A stretch of 64,000 bases of DNA from Psychrobacter aquimaris (GTDB lineage Bacteria > Pseudomonadota > Gammaproteobacteria > Pseudomonadales > Moraxellaceae), in contig NZ_JABASR010000008.1 of the NCBI RefSeq assembly GCF_016107525.1, forward strand, positions 1 through 64,000, given 5' to 3'. Both the position numbers and the translations under genes were made by a program. The notes beneath the pieces were generated by a model that was not told where the DNA came from, ran no database searches, and saw only the letters and a list, made by a program, of their open reading frames with translations. Of this stretch, positions 10,241 through 18,829 are shown in pieces. Numbering within the stretch: the stretch's first letter is position 1; every line of letters begins with the position of its first letter.

Positions 10241-10675
10241 ATGAAATCTACTCACTCCGCCCATTTGCCGCTATGGCTTGCCTTAGTCCTGACACTCACG
10301 ATGGTCATCGTGGTTCGTGAATCAGCTGTTATCATCTGTCAATTGGCAGGAATAGAAAAGGCTGCCAACATCGTTGGGCTGGTCGCCATGTTCTTTATTT
10401 TGATGGCATGGCGACTACTCAAAGGTTTGCCCAGTTGGCTCACCCAAGCCAGTAATACTTTATTGGTGGATAGCGGTTTTGCTTTTTTGCCCGTGTCTGC
10501 AGGTGCAGGCTTACTGCTATTCGCTTTAGGTGATGAGCTGTGGGGCGTTATGCTGACGATGATTATTAGCACACTCATACCGCTTTGGGGACTTGCCATA
10601 CTTGCCAACCGTTGGCTCAATCACGATGCTGGTATCAATAGCACCAACGTTGAAGAGCACAAAGGACAGCTATAA
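10241..10675 (+). CDS. CidA/LrgA family holin-like membrane protein
   Basis: This protein of about 144 residues has four hydrophobic segments, with the conserved family block SNTLLVDSGFAFLPVSAGAG in the middle. CidA/LrgA proteins are described as holin-like regulators of murein hydrolase export; in some bacteria the CidAB/LrgAB pair is linked to pyruvate or glycolate transport. The ATG at 10241 gives a normal family length; the frame is open to a TTG at 10199, which has less support. The partner LrgB-type gene starts 23 bases downstream, so the two form an operon. Confidence 0.85.
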   Translation: MKSTHSAHLPLWLALVLTLTMVIVVRESAVIICQLAGIEKAANIVGLVAMFFILMAWRLLKGLPSWLTQASNTLLVDSGFAFLPVSAGAGLLLFALGDELWGVMLTMIISTLIPLWGLAILANRWLNHDAGINSTNVEEHKGQL

Positions 10676-10697
10676 GCTGTATGAACAAGGAAATGCA

Positions 10698-11387
10698 ATG
10701 ACTTTTGATAACGTGTTTGTGGCAACCCTTGCGGCGATATTATTAACGCTAATCGCCCATGTGACCGCTCGTGTACTGGCACGTAAGCTCTCATGGTTGC
10801 CGATGGTGATTACGGCGTTGGCGCTTGTTCTTTTATTTTTGTTTATCCTACAATGGGACTACAACGATTATTACGATGTTGCCAAGCCTGTATTTGATCA
10901 CCTATTGGGATATGTCACCGTACTGTTGGCAGTACCATTAGCAGCAATGAACTTTAAAGGTCTGCCAGTCAAAAAGCTTACTCTCATAGTCATCCTTGCG
11001 AGCGTCGTCGGTGCATTGCTGCCGATGTCGTTGGCTTATTTATTTTCATTAAGTCATGACACCATACTTGCTTTCGCAACGCGTTCAGTGACCACCCCAA
11101 TCGGTCTGAGTGTCGCAGATTTAATTAAAGCACCACTGGCAATGGCAAATTTGATTATTATTGTCTCAGGGCTTATCGGTGGTACTTTGGCGCGTTTCTT
11201 ATTTCGCGGTATCGATGATGACCGTGCCAAGGGCTTGGCACTTGGATTGGCAGCGCATGCTTTTGGTACCGTAGAAGCTTGGCAAATTAGCCACACTGCT
11301 GGACGTTATGCCGCATTTGGATTGGCAGTAAACGGTCTGGTCACCGCTGTCTGGGTACCTATTTTTATCAGTGCGCTTTCTATATAA
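10698..11387 (+). CDS. LrgB/CidB family membrane protein
   Basis: This 229-residue polytopic protein matches the LrgB/CidB family; the conserved segments RSVTTPIGLSVA and GLAAHAFGTVEAW are present. It is the usual partner of CidA/LrgA, and together they control autolysis or transport small organic acids, depending on the organism. The ATG at 10698 is preceded by AAGGA at good spacing; the frame is open further upstream into the end of the CidA-like gene, but that part does not look like LrgB. No LysR or LytSR regulator is adjacent, so regulation is unknown. Confidence 0.88.
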   Translation: MTFDNVFVATLAAILLTLIAHVTARVLARKLSWLPMVITALALVLLFLFILQWDYNDYYDVAKPVFDHLLGYVTVLLAVPLAAMNFKGLPVKKLTLIVILASVVGALLPMSLAYLFSLSHDTILAFATRSVTTPIGLSVADLIKAPLAMANLIIIVSGLIGGTLARFLFRGIDDDRAKGLALGLAAHAFGTVEAWQISHTAGRYAAFGLAVNGLVTAVWVPIFISALSI

Positions 11388-11794
11388 CCCTGCTCAAAGA
11401 AGCTTCCCAGTGCTCCAAATAGCTTTTATTTCTCATAATTCAGTTATTACCACAGCCAGAATACTCACGTGGCATACACGCCTAAAAACAGTAAAGCAGA
11501 TACTCAATCAGCATACTTAGAAACGTTAGTGTGTTGATTTTTTTACAAATTAAAAGTGACTTTTATACTTTGTACTGATAATCGCATGCGTCGAAAAGTT
11601 ATTATATGTTATAGTAAGCAACTATTATTTTTTGTATCCAATGCGAGTGGTTTCTAGTTAGACGTGATTTTTGCTAGGGTGCTATATCGTTTACAGCGAT
11701 AAAATCCTACAAGCACGATAACCGCTTAAATGCGCAGAACGACGCGCCTATAGGCAAAGCAATTTGCTATTACTCGATGAAAAGTGATAACCCT
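11388..11794. other. Intergenic region upstream of the transglycosylase
   Basis: This region of about 400 bases is AT-rich and contains no convincing gene. A possible -10 (TATAGT) lies near 11610, but I see no -35 partner. It probably holds the transglycosylase promoter and the end of the LrgB-type transcript; no classical terminator is visible. Confidence 0.35.
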
Positions 11795-12616
11795 ATGATA
11801 AATGTTGCAACCTTAGTGACTCGCTGCTTGTCTCCTATTTTATTGACCGCCGTTGCCCTATCCAGCCTATCTTTATCTGTTGCCGCTCAAGCAGGTAATA
11901 TGTATATCTACAAAGACAAGGGCGGACAAGTCTTACTCACTAACGTCAATCCAAGTGGTAATTTTGATAAATTTACCAAAAAAGTGAAAGTCACTTACTA
12001 CAAAGATTCTAAGATGTATGACGGTAGTGGTAGTAGCAGCAGTAATTATGGTAGCAGCGCTGCCAGTAGTAGCGGTAGCCGTAACGCTTATGACAGCTAT
12101 ATTCGTGCTTCTGCCGAGCGTCATGGCGTAGATCCTGGGCTTATGAAAGCGATGATGCACACGGAATCAGCATTCAACCCCAATGCCCGCTCACCTGTCG
12201 GTGCGCAAGGTCTCATGCAACTAATGCCTGCCACGGCTCGCCGCTTTAAAGTAAGCAACCCTTGGAACCCTGCTGATAATATCGAAGGCTCAGCCAAATA
12301 TATCGCTTGGCTAATGCGCCGCTTTAACAATAATGTCGAACACGCGGTGGCTGGCTATAATGCAGGGGAAGGCAACGTTGATAAATACGGTGGTATCCCG
12401 CCTTTTAAAGAAACCCGTAACTATGTCAAAAGCGTGATGAGCCGTTATCATAGCTTATATAAAAATGATTCAGGTTTGTCTGGTGCGACGATGAATGCCA
12501 GTAACCAAACAAATAATACGACCATGAGTAATGGTCTACAAAATGTCAGCTATGGCACTAGTAGTAATAGCAATAGTGCCAGCTATGCCAACTCAGCGTA
12601 TGACGCATTACGTTAG
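11795..12616 (+). CDS. Exported lytic murein transglycosylase with DUF4124 region
   Basis: The protein has a signal peptide (residues 1-34 or so), a DUF4124-like segment (about 35-60, MYIYKDKGGQVLLTN), a Ser/Gly-rich linker (78-97) and an SLT domain. The catalytic glutamate is Glu124 (HTESAFNPN); GLMQLMPATA and AVAGYNAGEGNV are typical family 1 motifs. It should cleave peptidoglycan to 1,6-anhydromuramyl products in the periplasm. An Asn/Ser-rich tail follows. The ATG at 11795 has AAGTGA seven bases upstream; an in-frame ATG at 11777 has no visible binding site and would add six residues. Confidence 0.92.
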   Translation: MINVATLVTRCLSPILLTAVALSSLSLSVAAQAGNMYIYKDKGGQVLLTNVNPSGNFDKFTKKVKVTYYKDSKMYDGSGSSSSNYGSSAASSSGSRNAYDSYIRASAERHGVDPGLMKAMMHTESAFNPNARSPVGAQGLMQLMPATARRFKVSNPWNPADNIEGSAKYIAWLMRRFNNNVEHAVAGYNAGEGNVDKYGGIPPFKETRNYVKSVMSRYHSLYKNDSGLSGATMNASNQTNNTTMSNGLQNVSYGTSSNSNSASYANSAYDALR

Positions 12617-12650
12617 AATAAAGACTGCATAAACATTTGAATCCAAACGT

Positions 12651-12685
12651 AAAAAAGCCCGTTAATATAATTAACGGGCTTTTTT
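12651..12685 (+). terminator. Rho-independent terminator after the transglycosylase
   Basis: A perfect ten-base-pair hairpin (GCCCGTTAAT / ATTAACGGGC, three-base loop) is flanked by six A and six T. It can work in both directions. Confidence 0.92.
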
Positions 12686-12769
12686 GTGCTAAGGGGCTTT
12701 ATCTATTCATTTATAACCTATCTTGTCATATTTTTTGCGTTCGATACAAGATTAATAATAAAGCTGAGC

Positions 12770-12802
12770 GGTGAGTACCAAAATAAAAGTTTAGTACTCA
12801 CC
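12770..12802 (-). terminator. Probable terminator of the rpsB-tsf operon
   Basis: The nine-base arms GGTGAGTAC and GTACTCACC enclose a T-rich loop (minus strand) just after the tsf stop. The sequence that follows is only moderately T-rich, so read-through toward the bidirectional terminator at 12651-12685 is possible. Confidence 0.6.
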
Positions 12803-12826
12803 ATGATTCTTAGCAGAGTTTAAAAA

Positions 12827-13711
12827 TTACTTGTTAGCCAGTGCTTGTGTTGCAGCAACTTCAGCAGCGAAGTCTTCTTGCTTTTTCTCGATGCCTTCAC
12901 CAACTTCTAGACGTTTGAAAGCAAGTACTTTTACGCCTTCAGCTTTTAGTACATCACCAACTTTCTTCTCGTTGTCCATAACGTATGGCTGACGCAATAA
13001 AGTAACTTCTTCTAGGTACTTACGTAGGCCACCTTCAATCATTTTTTCAACGATGTTATCAGGCTTGCCAGACTCACGAGCTTTTGCTTCGATGATGTCT
13101 TTTTCACGCGCTAATAAATCAGCAGCGACGTCTTCGTCATCAACCGCAACTGGGTTAAACGCAGCGATATGCATGGCAAGGTTTTTGCCAGTATCTGCGT
13201 TGCCGCCTTCAAAAGATACCACAACACCAATACGTAGACCATGACGGTATGAAGCAAGGTTGCTACCTTCTAATACTTCAACTCGGCGTACTTGGATGTT
13301 TTCGCCGATTTTTTGTACCAAAGATACACGAGCTTCTTCAATAGTCTGACCATTGCCATATGGCAATTCAGCGATAGCAGCTACGTCAGTCACATTATTT
13401 TCTAATGCAATGTTCGCTACTGCTTCTGCAAATGCCGTAAAGTTTTCGTCTTTTGCAACGAAGTCAGTTTGGCAGTTTACTTCTAATAAGAATGCTTTGT
13501 TATCGCCTTGAGCGATGATGATAGCGCCGTCAGCTGCAATGTTACCAGCTTTTTTAGCAGCTTTTGCTTGACCAGATTTACGTAGGTTATCAATGGCAGT
13601 TTCTACATCACCGTTTGATTCTTCTAACGCTTTTTTACATTCCATCATGCCAAGACCAGTACGGTCACGCAATTCTTTTACCATTTTGGCAGATACTTTT
13701 ACTTCTGACAT
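12827..13711 (-). CDS. tsf: Translation elongation factor Ts
   Basis: EF-Ts exchanges GDP for GTP on EF-Tu. This 294-residue protein has the N-terminal UBA-like region with the [12 protein letters not shown] block, followed by the [10 protein letters not shown] motif of the core that contacts EF-Tu. Length is normal for the family. It follows rpsB by about 350 bases on the same strand, the standard bacterial order, with a stem-loop in the gap that may set the ratio of the two products. Confidence 0.98.
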   Translation of the reverse strand: MSEVKVSAKMVKELRDRTGLGMMECKKALEESNGDVETAIDNLRKSGQAKAAKKAGNIAADGAIIIAQGDNKAFLLEVNCQTDFVAKDENFTAFAEAVANIALENNVTDVAAIAELPYGNGQTIEEARVSLVQKIGENIQVRRVEVLEGSNLASYRHGLRIGVVVSFEGGNADTGKNLAMHIAAFNPVAVDDEDVAADLLAREKDIIEAKARESGKPDNIVEKMIEGGLRKYLEEVTLLRQPYVMDNEKKVGDVLKAEGVKVLAFKRLEVGEGIEKKQEDFAAEVAATQALANK

Positions 13712-13892
13712 AAGAGTTACCTTTTATTATGTATGTGAGTATTGTTATGTATGGGAGTGCTTAATTTCTATAGGATATATCTTTGCTATCTATTCGTACT
13801 ATATCGCTCTTATAGTAATGGAAGCACTTATGGTTGATCGTGATAACAGACATCATTGTAATAATAGATATTATGCATCACGAGGGCATACA

Positions 13893-13971
13893 TAAGCGAT
13901 AATACTCGCTTATTAACGAGTGTTCCATCAACAATAAGGCATGACGAGTAAAACTACATCATGCCTATTGT
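13893..13971 (-). promoter_or_regulatory. Paired stem-loops in the rpsB-tsf intercistronic region
   Basis: Two inverted repeats sit in the gap between rpsB and tsf. One pairs TAAGCGA with TCGCTTA (13893-13912). The other is longer, with arms ACAATAGGCATGA and TCATGCC(T)TATTGT on the minus strand and one bulged base (13931-13971). Neither is followed by a T run, so they look more like processing, stability or attenuation elements than full terminators. The rest of the 350-base gap shows no gene. Confidence 0.5.
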
Positions 13972-14061
13972 GAGCTTATACGCTGTTAATAACTTTATAT
14001 GGATGCAGATAGCGTAACTAACAAGCTATCCTTACAAAGTTAAACCTTTTGGGTCAGCCAA

Positions 14062-14859
14062 TTATTCTGCTGGAGTCGCCGCTTCTTCTGCTTTGGCTTC
14101 AACTGGTGCTTCTTCAGTAGCAGGTGCTTCTTGCTCAGTTTTGCCGCCTGCTTGAGTCTGTGCGTATTCTTTACCAGCGATAATCGCATCAGCCATAGAA
14201 GTCACATACAAGGTCACAGCACGGATAGCATCATCGTTTGCTGGGATGATGTAATCAACGTTATCTGGGCTAGAATTCGTATCAACGATACCGATAACTG
14301 GGATACCTAGATTTTTAGCTTCTTTGATAGCAATCGCTTCATGATCTACGTCTACAACGAAGATTGCGTCAGGTAGGCCGCCCATATCTTTAATACCACC
14401 TAGTGAACGCTCAAGTTTTTCCATATCGCGAGTACGCTCTAACGCTTCACGCTTAGTAAGCTTGGCGAAAGTACCGTCTTCTGCTTGCTTTTCAAGCTCT
14501 TTTAGACGATTGATTGACTGGCGAAGTGTTTTCCAGTTAGTCAACATACCACCTAACCAGCGATGGTCAACGTATGGCATGCCAGCGCGGGTAGCTTGTT
14601 CACGGATGATGCCGCTTGCAGCGCGTTTCGTACCAACAAACAATACTTTGTTTTTCTTAGCAGCTAGGCCGTTTACGTAAGTCAATGCTTCGTTAAACGC
14701 TTTTACTGTGTGCTCAAGGTTGATGATGTGAATCTTGTTACGGGCACCAAAGATGTATGGTCCCATTTTTGGGTTCCAAAAACGTGTTTGGTGACCAAAG
14801 TGAGCGCCGGCTTGTAGTAAATCGCGCATTTCGATTTTGGTTGGATTCTTTGTAGACAT
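14062..14859 (-). CDS. rpsB: 30S ribosomal protein S2
   Basis: S2 is a primary structural protein of the small ribosomal subunit. This 265-residue protein carries the family signature blocks near [19 protein letters not shown] and the second signature around [12 protein letters not shown]. An Ala/Glu-rich acidic tail of about 30 residues follows the conserved core. It is the first gene of the rpsB-tsf pair. The region upstream (14860-15163) should contain the promoter and the autoregulatory leader seen in other gammaproteobacteria, but I cannot define either from sequence alone. Confidence 0.98.
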   Translation of the reverse strand: MSTKNPTKIEMRDLLQAGAHFGHQTRFWNPKMGPYIFGARNKIHIINLEHTVKAFNEALTYVNGLAAKKNKVLFVGTKRAASGIIREQATRAGMPYVDHRWLGGMLTNWKTLRQSINRLKELEKQAEDGTFAKLTKREALERTRDMEKLERSLGGIKDMGGLPDAIFVVDVDHEAIAIKEAKNLGIPVIGIVDTNSSPDNVDYIIPANDDAIRAVTLYVTSMADAIIAGKEYAQTQAGGKTEQEAPATEEAPVEAKAEEAATPAE

Positions 14860-15163
14860 GTGAAATTCCTATTGGTTGGGTTATGCCTCCACATCACAAA
14901 AACTGCCTATCTAGCGACACGCATCTGCTAACGGTTAATGTTTATTGGGACAGCACTAACTTTTTTGCAAATTAATCAAGTCGCCAAACACCCAGCAATT
15001 TTTTGCCATGATGTGTGTGTCATTGGTTGGTTTAAAAAATTGAGCTATATGAATTAGAACTTAAAAATAATACTAAATTATAAAAATAGCTGCGCTGTAT
15101 TTTATCATAAAATACTCAGCGACTGCTAGTACTATTATGCTGTTGAAGTGGATGATAACGCAT
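14860..15163. other. rpsB promoter and leader region
   Basis: About 300 bases lie between rpsB and the terminator of the CheX-like gene. The region contains no gene. A purine-rich ribosome binding site (AGGAATTTCAC, minus strand) precedes rpsB. I find no promoter with both hexamers near consensus. Confidence 0.4.
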
Positions 15164-15193
15164 AAAAAAACGACGCATTAACGTCGTTTTTTT
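15164..15193 (-). terminator. Terminator of the chemosensory-like operon
   Basis: AAAAAAACGACG and CGTCGTTTTTTT arms form a compact hairpin ending in seven T. It lies 25 bases after the last gene of the five-gene signalling operon and defines that operon's 3' end. Confidence 0.9.
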
Positions 15194-15217
15194 ACTTAAT
15201 AAGTGAGCAGCTGTAGA

Positions 15218-15667
15218 TTAAGCGATACAGATACCAATAACCGCTTTGTAACCACGCCACGTAAATGGTGTGACATAACTTTGACGATCTTTTGGCAAAT
15301 AAGACACGCTTGGTGCGCTTTCAACAATATGCGGCGGAGAGATGATAAACTCCGAGCCAAACTCCGTACGAGCATTACCAGAGATAGTGTTGGCCATCTC
15401 ACCCAACAAATCTTTCATCATCGTGATTGATGAGTCAGGCTCGCCCATTACTTTTATGACCTCTCGTAACATCACGCTTGGCGCACTCACATACACACAG
15501 CCTCCGATAGGTCCTGATATCTCTATAACACCACTATAATCATAACCAACAGCACTCTTGTTATGATTTAAATAAGGGGTATCAATGGACACTTCTGAGC
15601 CATCAATTTGTGCAAAAAATGCATTGATTGAGCTCAGAAACACACCCAATTTTTCTACTTTAACCAT
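15218..15667 (-). CDS. CheX-like phosphatase, second copy
   Basis: This 149-residue protein matches the CheX family of CheY-phosphate phosphatases. It carries the ExxN catalytic motif at Glu90-Asn93, followed by the SGNAR block that is typical of CheX. In CheX proteins, the Glu and Asn position water to hydrolyse the phospho-aspartate of a receiver domain. It is the last gene of an operon with a receiver, a CheA-like kinase, a solute-binding lipoprotein and another CheX, so the neighbouring receiver is its likely substrate (inference). It is clearly a paralogue of the gene 41 bases upstream but well diverged. Confidence 0.8.
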   Translation of the reverse strand: MVKVEKLGVFLSSINAFFAQIDGSEVSIDTPYLNHNKSAVGYDYSGVIEISGPIGGCVYVSAPSVMLREVIKVMGEPDSSITMMKDLLGEMANTISGNARTEFGSEFIISPPHIVESAPSVSYLPKDRQSYVTPFTWRGYKAVIGICIA

Positions 15668-15708
15668 AATATATTAATATCCATCTTTATGACGCGGTGG
15701 CAGCAACG

Positions 15709-16158
15709 TTAATCCTGCAAACAGACCACAATCTCGCCTATTTGCGAGTTCCAAGTGATGGGAATGATAAAAGAACGCTCATCATTCGGCAACACAATAC
15801 TTTGTGGAGAGCCTTTAAATACAAACGGCACAGAAATATGGAACTCTGAGCCAAACTCTTTACGCGCATTGCCTGCGATAGTGTTGGCCACTTCACCAGC
15901 CAAATCGATATAGTTTTCATCACTCTTATCGGTTTCACCCATGCTATCCAATATTGAAGACAGTAAATCACGGGTTGCCGAAAAATACACCACGCCTTTT
16001 TGTCCACCCGATATACCGATCACACCCGTATAATCATGGACTTTTGGCTGTTTGTTCTCTAACAGATATGGGGTGTCAGCGACAAGCTCCTCCCCCCCAA
16101 ACTGATTAAAGTAGTTACTAATAATACTTAAAAAAATCTGTAGCTTTTGTTCTTTCAT
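15709..16158 (-). CDS. CheX-like phosphatase, first copy
   Basis: This 149-residue CheX-family protein has the ExxN motif at Glu89-Asn92 and the AGNARKEFG block. It shares length, motif position and general sequence with the next gene downstream (15218-15667), which points to a tandem duplication followed by divergence. The active-site residues are intact in both, so neither looks like a dead copy. Possible explanations for having two are a heterodimer, different substrates, or different localisation; the sequence does not decide. It starts 29 bases after the receiver gene. Confidence 0.8.
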   Translation of the reverse strand: MKEQKLQIFLSIISNYFNQFGGEELVADTPYLLENKQPKVHDYTGVIGISGGQKGVVYFSATRDLLSSILDSMGETDKSDENYIDLAGEVANTIAGNARKEFGSEFHISVPFVFKGSPQSIVLPNDERSFIIPITWNSQIGEIVVCLQD

Positions 16159-16187
16159 AATGACATCTACTTAAGTCGTTGAATGGT

Positions 16188-16550
16188 TTAGTCTTGCATC
16201 AGCTCATACAAGGACTCTACAAGCTCTTCTTCTGAAAAAGGCTTGCACAAAAATCCGCTGGCACCCAACGACAATGCTTCAATGCCAGTGGCTTTATCAG
16301 ACAGGGCTGACACCACTAAAATACGTACTTCAGGATCAATCGCAATGATTTTCTCAATGCATTCAAGTCCATCCATTTGCGGCATGGTCAAGTCCATGGT
16401 GATTACATCAGGACGATGTACATTGAATTTTTCGATGGCTTGAACACCACTGGTTGCCGTCGCAACCAGCATAAACTGCCCTGAATCGTACGCGCGTTGA
16501 ATACGATTTCTAATAATATTTGAATCATCAACAATCATTAACTTATGCAT
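16188..16550 (-). CDS. Single-domain CheY-like response regulator
   Basis: This protein of 120 residues is a receiver domain only, with no output domain. The acidic pocket is Asp8-Asp9, the phospho-acceptor is Asp53 (TMDLTMP), and the switch residues Ser81 and Lys103 (LCKPF) are present. It should receive phosphate from the CheA-like kinase encoded 62 bases upstream and act by protein-protein contact, as CheY does. The two CheX-like proteins encoded directly downstream are expected to dephosphorylate it. Its target is unknown; no flagellar motor gene is in the window. Confidence 0.9.
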   Translation of the reverse strand: MHKLMIVDDSNIIRNRIQRAYDSGQFMLVATATSGVQAIEKFNVHRPDVITMDLTMPQMDGLECIEKIIAIDPEVRILVVSALSDKATGIEALSLGASGFLCKPFSEEELVESLYELMQD

Positions 16551-16612
16551 AACTGATCTATTACCTTTAATGAAGTGCTTGTCATCCTTGACAATATACC
16601 TGCTGTTTCTAA

Positions 16613-18817
16613 TTAAGCTTTTGGTAAAGTAATAACAAACCGTGTCATCTGACCGAATTCGCTGTTTACATTAAGCTTGCCATCATAATCTTTTACTTTG
16701 GCTTTAATGATATCGAGACCGACACCGCGTCCACCATCTTCATCTGCGTGTTCTTTAGTAGAAAAACCCGAAGAAAACAGTTGTTTGAGCAGATCGCTTT
16801 GACTGAGCTGGCTGGCTTCTTCAGTACTAAAACGACCTTCTTTGCTTAACTTGGCACGAATGCTGTCATAATCAATACCTTGACCATCATCTTGCACCAT
16901 CAGCATGAAATCTGAGCCGTTGTCTTTTAATTCTAAATCAATCGTTCCTACCGCGGCCTTACCAGTCGAATGACGGACGCTTGGTGCTTCAATACCATGC
17001 ACTACAGCGTTACGTAGCAACTGAATGCTAATCTCTTTAATCGGCTTTGCAAGATGTGCTGGTATGTCCGCTTGCATCAGCGTATTACTCTTTAGCTCTA
17101 CTTGCTTACCTTGTCTTGCGGCGATATCTTTTGCAAACGCTTTATAAAAAGAAAGCTGATCATCAGTCGCTTTATTATCCAGATCGATATTCTGACCACC
17201 ACCGGTATCTATGCTACCGATTGAAGGATTTGATGCCTGACTTTCAGTCACCACCGTTTTTGGCATACTATTTTGAGTAGCATTGTCATCTACCCCCTTT
17301 GCAGTTGGCGCAGGTGCTGAACGGTTAATACGCTCACCCAAGGTCGCAATAGTATTTGATAGGCTTAATAAGTCATCTAAATGTACCGCCAATGGTAGGA
17401 AATCATTACCCGACAGCTGACCTTGATTTTGCAACGCGTGCAGTTTGTCTTCCGCATCTGAGGCAATCTTGGTAAAGCTATGCAGTTTCAGAGCAGAAGC
17501 TTCACCTTTTAAGCTATGCATTTCGCGATAGATGGCTTTTAGTTTGCCTTCAAGCTCGTATTGCGAACTACCAGGATTTTTCAAAATATTGTTCATCTTC
17601 TCAATATGCATCTGAGTATTATCAATAAACTCATTAATAATCTTTGGATTTACATTCAGAATAGTGGTGAGCATCTCAATCTGCATATCATTTTGCGAAC
17701 GCTCTTTTTCTAGACGTTGCTCTAGGTAAACAGCATCTGATACATCGTTGACGTTAACCAAAATACGGGCAATGTCTTTGTTGTCATAAACACGTGAGAA
17801 CTTAAAGTCTAAGAAGCGATTATTCTGTGCTTTATCTCCAGAAGCATTGTGTAACATGACCTTATGCAACGGATTGAGAGAATCTACCAGTTTTTCTTTG
17901 ACTCGTGGATTATAGAGCTGTTCAATAAATTGCTGTGTGGTTTTCAGATCTTTATCAGAAATACGACCACGTAAAACGTTGGTAAAGTTCTCTCCTGACA
18001 ATTTGTCTTCACCGATAATATCATTCAGTGCGCGAGAATGCTGCTGACCAATATTCAAGTCTTTATCAAGCAAGAATAGTCCCGTATTTACCGTTTCCAT
18101 AATCTCTTGCGTCTCGCGACGAGCAGCGAACGCTTCAGCATCGGTTTCACGTAAACGGCGCACAAAGAAGAATACGAAGATCAAGAAGTACGTAAAGACA
18201 GCAGCAACACCAAGTACCTGAATAAGACGAATAGTAGTCGCCTGACGCTCTGCACTGTTGAACACGTCTTTAGTAAGATTGTCCAACGAATCGTTAACCA
18301 ATAGACTTGATGTCTTTGCTTGCTCAACGGCTTGGATCAGATCATCTTCAGAGGAGACCATAATATTATCAGCATCTTTGAGATATGCTTGAATTTTAGG
18401 CTCTAACGCTTTCCACTGCTCCTTAGCAGCGGCAATATTTGCTTGTGCATTGCTATCAATCTTCGGCAGATCATAAGTCTTGCCATCAGCATCAGTGATC
18501 GTCGCACCTTGCTCGATGGCCGCAATAGAGCTAGTAATCAACGCAGTGTTTTGCTCCAAACGGCTCAGCACTCGTTGTATGTGTGGAGAGTTGGTATCTT
18601 CACCATAACTATTATCTAAGTCAAAAAGATCCTTAATTACTGCCTGCGCGCTATTAGCGACTTGGTTGGTTTGGTCAATTAAAGCGGTATTTCTTTCTAA
18701 TAAGTTTGAGGTATAGAACGTAAAGGCTAACAAAGCACCGATGAGCGATAAAAATAGTGCAATTGAAATGATCAGACCTTGATAGCGCTTATTGTCAACA
18801 TTGGGAGTGGTTGCCAT
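16613..18817 (-). CDS. Membrane-bound CheA-like sensor histidine kinase with PAS region and HPt domain
   Basis: Domains of this 734-residue protein in order: membrane segment (about 13-36); periplasmic, mostly helical sensor (37-198); second membrane segment (199-219); a PAS-like region (235-370); an HPt domain like CheA P1 with His434 (REMHSLKGEA); a Ser/Asn-rich linker (498-550); and a CheA-type ATPase with N box Asn603 (LLRNAVVHGIE), G1 (DDGQGID, 643-649) and G2 (GGRGVGLD, 695-702). The CheW-like regulatory domain that ends normal CheA proteins is absent; the protein stops after the ATPase. It thus joins a receptor and a CheA kinase in one chain. The ATPase presumably phosphorylates His434, which passes phosphate to the adjacent receiver. 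Confidence 0.85.
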   Translation of the reverse strand: MATTPNVDNKRYQGLIISIALFLSLIGALLAFTFYTSNLLERNTALIDQTNQVANSAQAVIKDLFDLDNSYGEDTNSPHIQRVLSRLEQNTALITSSIAAIEQGATITDADGKTYDLPKIDSNAQANIAAAKEQWKALEPKIQAYLKDADNIMVSSEDDLIQAVEQAKTSSLLVNDSLDNLTKDVFNSAERQATTIRLIQVLGVAAVFTYFLIFVFFFVRRLRETDAEAFAARRETQEIMETVNTGLFLLDKDLNIGQQHSRALNDIIGEDKLSGENFTNVLRGRISDKDLKTTQQFIEQLYNPRVKEKLVDSLNPLHKVMLHNASGDKAQNNRFLDFKFSRVYDNKDIARILVNVNDVSDAVYLEQRLEKERSQNDMQIEMLTTILNVNPKIINEFIDNTQMHIEKMNNILKNPGSSQYELEGKLKAIYREMHSLKGEASALKLHSFTKIASDAEDKLHALQNQGQLSGNDFLPLAVHLDDLLSLSNTIATLGERINRSAPAPTAKGVDDNATQNSMPKTVVTESQASNPSIGSIDTGGGQNIDLDNKATDDQLSFYKAFAKDIAARQGKQVELKSNTLMQADIPAHLAKPIKEISIQLLRNAVVHGIEAPSVRHSTGKAAVGTIDLELKDNGSDFMLMVQDDGQGIDYDSIRAKLSKEGRFSTEEASQLSQSDLLKQLFSSGFSTKEHADEDGGRGVGLDIIKAKVKDYDGKLNVNSEFGQMTRFVITLPKA

Positions 18818-18829
18818 CTTCAGAATTCC

